This document shows, piece by piece, positions 56,613 through 64,000 of a stretch of DNA of 64,000 nucleotides; position 1 is the first letter of the stretch, and each line of letters begins with the position of its first letter. Location: assembly GCA_038501785.1 (NCBI GenBank), contig JBAMJR010000040.1:6702501-6766500 (forward strand). Direction: 5' to 3'. The notes beneath the pieces were generated by a model that did no database searches, was not told where the DNA came from, and saw nothing but the letters and a program-made list of their open reading frames with translations. The translations under genes were made by a program, and so were the position numbers. The DNA comes from Myoxocephalus aenaeus (lineage: Eukaryota > Chordata > Actinopteri > Perciformes > Cottidae).

Positions 56613-57106
56613 CACCCACTTGATGCCTGTTTGTCTCACTCTTTTGACGACTGGAGATCATAAAACTGTATCCTCAAGGATAATGAAGAAAGGACACAAT
56701 CGCTTTCAGTGCCATGAGTGAATGATGAATATTGTAACATGTTAAAGGTTAATAGAGCGAGGATGGATCCACCGCTGCACATCATATAAATAAAAAACTC
56801 AGCTCATCACTGTGGTTGCTGTCTGTCAAGGGCGAGTCGATCAGCTGGGACACCATGTGAGAGATGAACTTTATCAGATCATTTTCAAAGTATTATACCA
56901 ATCCTTTCATACACATTTCTGTTTTTGATGAGTAGCCATAATCATCTGTGAAAAATGGGGAGCGACTTTTTCTGCTGACCTTATGCATAAACCACATATA
57001 TGTTTAGAGCGATGAAGAGTCAAATGCCTTGTATGTTTACACATACTTGTCAATTAAGCTGATTCTGATACCTATACACACACAATGCAGTATATGAGCG
57101 TATACA

Positions 57107-57107
<1 letters not shown>
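56613..57107. other. No gene recognised
   Basis: This is mixed sequence without signals. Confidence 0.4.

Positions 57108-57161
<54 letters not shown>
57108..57161. repeat. (TG)n microsatellite
   Basis: An uninterrupted TG array of about 54 bp. Confidence 0.95.
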
Positions 57162-57162
<1 letters not shown>

Positions 57163-58018
57163 ATGAGAGAGAAAGACAGTGTGAAAATACCCTGTAAGTT
57201 TCACTCCAGCGCCTCTCATCCTGTCAGCCCTCTGCAAGGCCGGGTCACCTCAGGGTCAGCCCATTTCTGATTATCCCAGATGATTGGCGGCTCTGTCTGC
57301 GGCCATGGGTGAGTGCTTCGCTGTGACATCAAGCCTTATTGGAGGAGACCTGAGTTCAGGGGCGGGGTCAGAGGTGGCAGGAGACCATAGGAGGGAGATG
57401 TTAGCTTATGATTGGTTTATGAGTGACAGCCTGACGTAGCGGTAGGCAGAGAAGAAGAGCGGAACAACGGGGTCAAGGTATCACTCGTATGTTGTATTGG
57501 ATTAGTTACCTTGGGGTTGGTAATGGGGTTTAAATATGAATCAGCATCAGATGCATCCATTTCGGTACAAGGAAGGACAGTATAACATGTAGATCATTAT
57601 AATGCTGCAGCCGGAAAACATCAATAATCTTTATTATTAAAAGTGGATAAAATGGACTTTGATTTTTGAGCAGTATTGTACACTACATGCCCACGGTAAT
57701 GTGAAATATGGAAATCCAATTAGTATCACACGAGGTAGAGTAAGACCGACTGCTTAAATTTCAAGTTGCCATCATTGAAGTTAATGTGCTTCATACAACT
57801 ATATTATCCTTTTTTACTTTGATCAAGTGATTCGTCAAGGAAACGATTGCTAAAACAAAAGTTAGGAAATACCACATATGCACACACACATCACATTATT
57901 TTAGCTCTTATGAGAATTTGGTCATTAATTTATTATGTGGACAAAACATTTGCAGGAAATGTAATAATGTATGAGCATGTATGACATAGTGTGACTATGG
58001 AAGTCCCCAGGGTCCAGT

Positions 58019-58049
<31 letters not shown>

Positions 58050-58450
58050 TTCATAATAAATACAATAAAATTGTATTCATTATGATGTAAATATGTACAA
58101 AATACACATTTAAATGCACACGTATCATTTTCAAATGCATAAGTACTGCCAAGATGAATATTGAAATACAAACTCAATTGATTGCCAACTCTGCCATGGT
58201 AATAATAAATTGAATGTGAAATGTCAGTTTTCTATTTTGAGTCAGCACACAGCGTGGGATAAACTTGAAACTGGAACCTGGAAAATTAAATATGAAGACA
58301 TTTCAATTGTTACACTGTCAATTTCTAAATGAGTATTCGCAATAATTTAAATAAACAGAGTTTTATTTTGGCAGTAAATGTGCATTTTGACAAAATAGAA
58401 AAAGAAAAGGAAAAAAACAACATTTTTAAGGTCCTATATGCAATAGGTCT
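57162..58450. other. No gene recognised
   Basis: GC-richer sequence at 57340-57480 contains an inverted CCAAT (TGATTGGTTTAT) and a CRE-like CTGACGTAGC before a possible donor (TCAAG|GTATCA). It could be a weak promoter and first exon, but I cannot support a transcript. A and TA runs lie at 58018-58050. Confidence 0.35.
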
Positions 58451-58645
58451 TTTTCACACCAGCCATTTTGACAGGTGTTACCAATTCCATTAACGATGGC
58501 GCCTCTCTATTCAAATGTCATGACAGTCTGACCAGGAGCCTGAAACTGAGGCAGCTAAACGTAATTCAACAATCATTTAGTTCATTAGTTACACCTGTGC
58601 TTTTTTTTTTATGGTATGAAATGTCTTCTATGAAAAAGGTCTTTT
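58451..58645. repeat. Unclassified fish repeat D, possibly a MITE
   Basis: The left end GGTCTTTTTCACACC and the complement of the right end (GACCTTTTTCATAGAAG) are similar inverted sequences. The body contains CATTAACGATGGCGCCTCTC, TATTCAAATGTCATGACAGT and CATTTAGTTCATTAGTTACA, as in a familiar fish repeat. A target duplication could not be fixed. Confidence 0.5.
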
Positions 58646-61600
58646 AAAAATGTAATAATTAAATCATATTTATATTTCATTTCCCATTTGTGTGCACATA
58701 ATTTATGACTACATTAAAGTGTTTTTTTGCACAATTACAGTAAACGTACATAAACAAATAAGAAAAAGACTGAAAACAAAAGAAACAAACATACTGACAG
58801 CTAATATGACTTTCACTTTTCACTTCATTAATAAGTGTTATGCTCTGGTTATTTAATTACTTATTATTTGTTTTTATTTTGGCATAAATCATGTGCACAC
58901 AAATGGAACATTTTATATTCAATCTGATTAAATTACCATATTTAATATTAGCAAACCTGGACTTCCATAATGGATAATGTTTAAGTGCCCTTCGGGGGAA
59001 ACACTCAAACTATCCGTCAGGCTTTACAATCAATCAATGAAATGTCATTTGAAAGGCAACTTTCAGGCGGGTTATTGCAATTCATAGTCCTTGAAAGGTT
59101 ATTGACAAGTCAATTATCGCAGCCTGACTATAAAGACTTAAACAACAACTGGCGAACATTAAAAGACCGTTCAAGTACAGAGGAGCTACCTGGTATATCT
59201 GAAAGGTGCTCAATGGTTGACTACACCTTTTGGATAGATAAAGGTTTTATTAATGTGTTATTATGTTTCAGAGGTGTATGCTTCTGAAGCACTTTCAGTG
59301 TAGAATAAGCAGCGGTGCAGCTGCCTCTCCTCACTCAACTCCCCTCTCTTATACTCCTAACCGCTGCTCTTAATTCATCCTCCCTTTCTTAATCATGCCT
59401 GCACTTCAGCCTTACTTTGATACGCTGCCTCAGATCTCCACCTCTGCCCACGCTCCTCTTACTTAAAGCCTCCTTCTCTCTCCGTCTCTGCTCAGACTTA
59501 TCCTATTTTCCGCCCCCCCTCCCTCCGCTCTGTCCATCTTCATCTCCGTACACTATCTCTCTCTTTCTACCCTCTCTCGACCTCTCACTAATCAGTCTCT
59601 CATCCTTAAAAGCTTCTTGTTACAGCTGGAAAAAAAAAGAAGAAAAAAAAGTGCTTGAGTGGAGAGTGAGCATGAGGCCAATCTTCTCCACTCTCTCTCA
59701 CGAGGGTCCGTCTGAGGTAAGAGTTCAAGTGCTGCTAAGGGCTGTTCAGATCACATCAAATCCCCATCTAACTTCACCCCAGAGATTGTTTGAAATAGTG
59801 AGATTCCTATTAAAGCTTCCTGAGCACACAGTCAAATGTCAGCAAACGGAGTCTGCAATACTTTGGCAAAACATTCCCCCGTCCATGTTATAGGCCGACA
59901 GGAGAATGTCAGGTGAAAGGTCAGACGGATTATTGAGCACACCAATAGCACCCATCTCAGACGGATCATGTAAACGTCGTGCAGGGGCTGTGGAGATGAA
60001 TAAAGAGGGTCCTTTTAAGACCTGGAGGCCTTCAGATGAGTAAAAGGGTTATTCGCGAGAATTATCATAGTTCATTCGAGGTCAACGCGGTGGTCGAACC
60101 ACATCAAACTCGGAATATTGTCATGATAGCAGCTTAGCACAACATTCCTTTTATATTTCATTGAAATACAGCATTTCATAACAGACAATTCAGTCCAAAA
60201 AGTTAATTTTGCCAAAGCCAAAAAAAGAAAGGAAGAAAAGAGGCCAAGAACTCCACTGCTACACTGTATGATGGGGATTTAGCACTGTGAGATAGTGCTT
60301 TAGAAATTGTACTTTCTGCTCCCTGAACCCTTGACATCTCAAGTAGAATTGCTCCCCGGTTTTATGAGCTTCCCCCGTGTGCCTAACTTAAAGAATGAGA
60401 GGCAGGTCGCTGTTGAAAACGAGCAGATCTCAGCAAAAACCTCTCGAAGGATAAATCGAGGATAACAATTGATTTTCTGTCTCCTTAAGTGCAAAAACAA
60501 CAAGTCAAAATGTCCCTAAATCAAAGGCCATTCTTTTTTTTTGTTCTTTTTTTTAACGCACCGACGTGAATATCCTCTTTCCGATGATTGCGTTTGATTT
60601 GGCATGCGGTGCCTCAGGGCTGTAATCATATAGCAGCGTTTCTAGCAGCAGGGGGTGCCTTTTGTAGTTGTTTTGAATGAGTTGGAGGCACTTTGCATTC
60701 TGGGTTTGCGCTCCAGGTGCCTCTCATTTATTTAACCACTTGTTTCGCCACGCTTTTATTTACAAGGCACCTGCACTCCCAATGGAAAACGGACGTTCTT
60801 TTATAGGCTCCCAGCAGAAAACGACCCTGCTCTTTTGTAAATATTTCTTAAACTGTTGTCGTCCAATCAGATGATTGTACAGATCCGCTAGGAACAAAAG
60901 CGAGTTTGCCTCCATCCGTACTCTATCCGTACTATTTCCATAACAGAGAATATGATGAAGAGCAGAAATAGATGCTAAGTCTCGCCTTTTAGTCTTTAGT
61001 TAGCTTATTACTTTACTTATTGCTTTTCTTTACTCGCAAAATGATTGACAGCAGCTGACTTTGCCTTGTTGCCTGGCAACAACAAAAAAGACACATGGAG
61101 CGCCTCTGCGGAGGCTTTTCAAAATAAAGGCCTTTTCAAAACATGCTCCCTCTATTGCTGAATGACACGAAAGAAACGCTGTAGTGACTCGAACGTGAGA
61201 CTTGAAAATGAGCGGCGGCCTTCGCTCCACATGCTTCCGTCTCACTTTAAATGCAAAGTATATTTTAGGTAAATGTGCTACCGGTCTCTCACACATTCAC
61301 ACACTGCAAGGCTTTTCCTGGGAAATGTCAGCTTACAGGATGGTCAATATCTGATAGCCTTTTTATGCTTGATCAGAATGTTTAACTACCAGGTTAGGCT
61401 GCACTTAAAGCAACACTCCAAAATCTCTTTTTTAAATATCAAGCGAACGTTGTGGCTTTCCAAGGTTTGTAACTTGGGGAGGGCAGCGGCTGTAGTCGCC
61501 GGTGACCCAGTTTTATGCTGATAAGAAAGTACCAAATCAAAGAAAGTTCTCAAGCACACACCTTTTTGCAAAATATCCTCAAATACAAAAGCGTTATACG

Positions 61601-62728
61601 TGCTTATACATTCGATTTGGTGAAAGAGGCTCTGCTTTTGGATTGAGCTCTTGCCGAATCGGGGCAATCACATGTATATACATCGAATCTATCGTCAAAA
61701 TGTACTTTATAGCAACCAAGTACTGCATATAAATGTGTAGTATGGCGGATTCTGGGGTTCTAAAAGCAGAAATGGAATATTATAATATAATAAATATGTT
61801 TTTCATTAGTGTATAACACCTGAAACTAGGAATCTTTATGTTATCAATAGCTTACAATGAGCCCTTCATATCGACATAGGGAGCAGGTCCACCATGTTGC
61901 ACTGCCTCCTTCAAATAATGATCTCAAACCACAGCAGGAGTCTATAAATGTGTTCCTTTTGTATTCATACATTTTATTTATTTAAGATGCTCAAACTTTC
62001 TGCCATTCACAGTTTGTGTTGTGCCTCATGTGACTCTGTTTTAACCACATTTATTTGTGGCATTTCCTCTGATACTACTTGCAATAATCTACCTGCAATA
62101 ATCCTGTCGACGTCAAGTTCTTATATCAATAAGAACATCCTCTTAAATTCAGCACTGATTTACTGTCTTTCATGTTGCCATATAGACTGTGTTTGTGTAT
62201 AATAAATATCACTCAATCATATGTCTCTCTTTATTTGTATAATACTTTTCATACAAACATTTAAGCTTGACAAAATGAAATATATAAAGTGGAAGCTCTG
62301 CATTCAGCCACGTGTTGGTACATTTTAGGTGAAAAGAATTCCATGATTCCGCCTCCACTTTTTTTTTTCATACCGTGTACAGGTGCTTATACTTGTATAT
62401 TCTGTTCATTACACACCTTGGAGTCCAAGCATCACGGCAAAACCCTGAGGGAGAGGCGCCTACATACAGAGAGCAGAGTTGTGTGTCACGTCGCCCACTC
62501 GCTCGGTTTCACTGATCCCAAACGGCTGGTGTTGTGGTTGTAGCCTCACTGTTGAAGACACGGAACAGTAGGACTGCCTGTGCAGGCACGCTTACACAGA
62601 GAGCGTGGTTCACATCATCGAGAACAATGTTTCTCCTCTTCCTCCTCCCCGGTGTTAGTAGTTATCTCCTTCCAACAGAACATGCGTGTGAACAAAAACC
62701 ACGGCATGAGTTGGTGATGGTAAAATAG
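58646..62728. other. No gene recognised
   Basis: Four kilobases without a supported exon. It contains a C/T-rich tract (59440-59600) followed by an A-rich run (59630-59650). Open frames at 58985-59287, 59417-59893, 61386-61667 and 61948-62202 show no family features. Confidence 0.4.
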
Positions 62729-62729
62729 G

Positions 62730-62778
<49 letters not shown>
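62729..62778. repeat. (TG)n microsatellite
   Basis: A TG array of about 50 bp. Confidence 0.95.
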
Positions 62779-62780
<2 letters not shown>

Positions 62781-63035
62781 ATAAGCGGAGGCAAAGTAAA
62801 TTAAAGGCAGCAAAATGCCTCAAAAGATAATAAAATCTGATTGCATTCAGACATTAAGTTATCTCCCTTATTGCTGTTTATTGATCACATTTAGCTGCAT
62901 TGGAGCGGTATTTTAGATATGTGTTAATTTATTGCTTATGCAAACTAAATGTGTTCTAGCTGCCGCCCCACGTTAAAGGTTTACCACTGACAAAACAGAA
63001 GGAGGCCTCATTGTGAAGTAGCTATAGGAAATGCA

Positions 63036-63119
63036 ATGTGTGTGTGTGTGTGTGTGTGTGTGTCACTGGGAGAAAAACACAGTAAGAACTGTGTTTTTCT
63101 CCCAGTGACACACACACAC
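63036..63119. repeat. Perfect 32-bp-arm hairpin seeded in a (TG)n array
   Basis: A (TG)n run (63036-63062) continues into CACTGGGAGAAAAACACAGT, a four-base loop (AAGA) and the exact complement ending in (AC)n. Arms 63052-63083 and 63088-63119 match at every position. Because the CA/TG run is part of the stem, the structure looks like a foldback copy made by template switching at the microsatellite. Confidence 0.9.
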
Positions 63120-63559
63120 CAGGCTCAGCTGCGGTTTGTGTGTAAACCGCTCGTGCCATTTCAGCATTGGCTTGAACTTCACAGTTAGTTCACAGGTGCT
63201 CGTACGAAGACGCAGGGCCGACACTGTCTACATCTACCGTGTGTACAAATCCCTTCTCCTCCAGTTTCTCTTGAATTGCTTTTAAAACGTCACAATTTTT
63301 GTGGACTTTATTATTATTATTATTACTATGTAGGTTCTCTTTAGCCCATATGACCCACTTGCTGCGATTGGGTCAGATGGTGCTCTTACTGCTATCGAAC
63401 CGCTTTAGGATTTTCTCAGAAAAGGTCAGAGACCACCTCTCTCAAGTGGTCTTGGTTGTTTTGGACTGCACCAGAGTACGATTACTGCTTTCACAACTGC
63501 CCAAATGGACCGCACCAGGGTTCCATTAGAAAGTCATACTTGCTGCTCTTCGAGGCTGT
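63120..63559. other. No gene recognised
   Basis: It includes a short TTATTATTATTATTA run at 63309-63325. The region 63400-63535 (GGTCTTGGTTGTTTTGGACT, then GCACCAGAGTACGATTACTG) may be an old transposon fragment. Confidence 0.35.
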
Positions 63560-63910
63560 ACTTGGACATAGATGCACTTTTGGAAATGGAAATGCTCAAA
63601 TGATATCGCCAGTAACATGTTTACCTTGTCCACCGTCTTAGTTTGACATGTTGGCATGCTAACATTAGCTAATTAGCATGAACACAAAGTACAGCTGAAA
63701 CTTTTTTCAGTAAGCAAAAATAAAGTTCTGACTCCATGAAATGTTGTGATTCTTCCTCCACGGCCCACAATTCCATGGCAATCCATCCAACACTTGTTGA
63801 GATATTTTGGTCTTGACCAAAGCAGCAGACTGAATGGTTCTGAATTTTGGTCCCCAGAGAACAATTCGGATTGATTTTGCTAAACTACTTTCTAGATGGC
63901 GCCTCCATCA
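63560..63910 (+). repeat. Unclassified fish interspersed repeat A (copy 3)
   Basis: CATGCTAACATTAGCTAATT, AGCATGAACACAAAGTACAG, CCATGGCAATCCATCCAACA, GTTGAGATATTTTGGTCTTG and ACCAAAG are shared, in order, with the copy at 48126 and the reversed copy at 16265. Confidence 0.7.
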
Positions 63911-64000
63911 AGTCAAAAATAATTCGCTGTCGATATTCATGGCCCCCAGAGGAAGACCTTCCGCGTGACCTTTCCTACTTTCACCATACACAAGACACAT
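63911..64000. other. Right-edge sequence
   Basis: No feature is recognised. Confidence 0.4.

Noticed and set aside
63052..63119. microRNA precursor
   Set aside because: The stem is too perfect and includes a microsatellite; recent foldback duplication explains it better.
1..64000. CRISPR array or prokaryotic operon
   Set aside because: No regularly spaced direct repeats, and codon, intron and transposon content are vertebrate.

Overview
The window looks like nuclear DNA from a teleost fish, probably a percomorph. The evidence is compositional and structural. Long CA/TG dinucleotide arrays recur every few kilobases. There are many cut-and-paste DNA transposons with clean target-site duplications (hAT and PIF/Harbinger). 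There are also fish-type non-LTR retrotransposon tails, tRNA-derived SINEs and a Gypsy gag remnant. Host coding content is very low, and no prokaryotic gene organisation or CRISPR array was seen.

Region 1-8060 is the most structured part. It starts with a near-perfect hairpin and a Harbinger 5' fragment. A lone minus-strand exon (1576-1713) with intact splice sites clearly encodes part of fructose-1,6-bisphosphatase. A divergent promoter of about 350 bp (ETS, NRF1, E-box, CCAAT and TATA-like motifs) separates a broken minus-strand first exon from an intronless plus-strand ORF. That ORF (3054-4148) encodes a 364-residue coiled-coil, glutamine-rich protein I do not recognise. Just downstream is a tandem array of about 250-bp units that carries the 3' end of the fructose-bisphosphatase exon with its splice donor, plus a piece resembling the coiled-coil gene. 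A Harbinger transposase pseudogene, a Harbinger MITE, a MITE end and a LINE are then stacked together up to 8060.

Region 8060-22150 is mostly gene-free DNA with a SINE, a hAT MITE, a LINE tail, one copy of an unclassified fish repeat and several microsatellites. Region 22158-25540 holds a 1.56-kb hAT element with a perfect 8-bp target duplication and two transposase exons (first and last, with the middle deleted). It is followed by a 5'-truncated L1-like ORF2. Region 25540-33500 shows no convincing gene, apart from one weak proline-rich candidate exon near 30 kb and some possible conserved non-coding blocks.

Region 33515-35102 is a Gypsy-type LTR/gag remnant followed by a non-autonomous hAT element. 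Region 35.1-43.8 kb is largely featureless, with a small promoter-plus-first-exon-like unit at 40.2 kb. At 43829-45064 one hAT element sits inside another, each with a perfect 8-bp duplication. The rest (45-64 kb) has a weak candidate exon, a LINE tail, a second copy of the hAT MITE, a SINE with a tRNA-like cloverleaf head, a 306-bp Harbinger-type MITE, another Harbinger 5' end and several unclassified fish repeats. Near the right edge is a perfect 32-bp-arm hairpin.

I see no multi-gene host pathway or operon. The parts that work together, or once did, are transposon ends and transposase remnants. The most interesting host-like signal is the divergent promoter with the orphan coiled-coil gene and its chimeric downstream tandem array. 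All family assignments come from reading the sequence and recalled family features; no database search was run.
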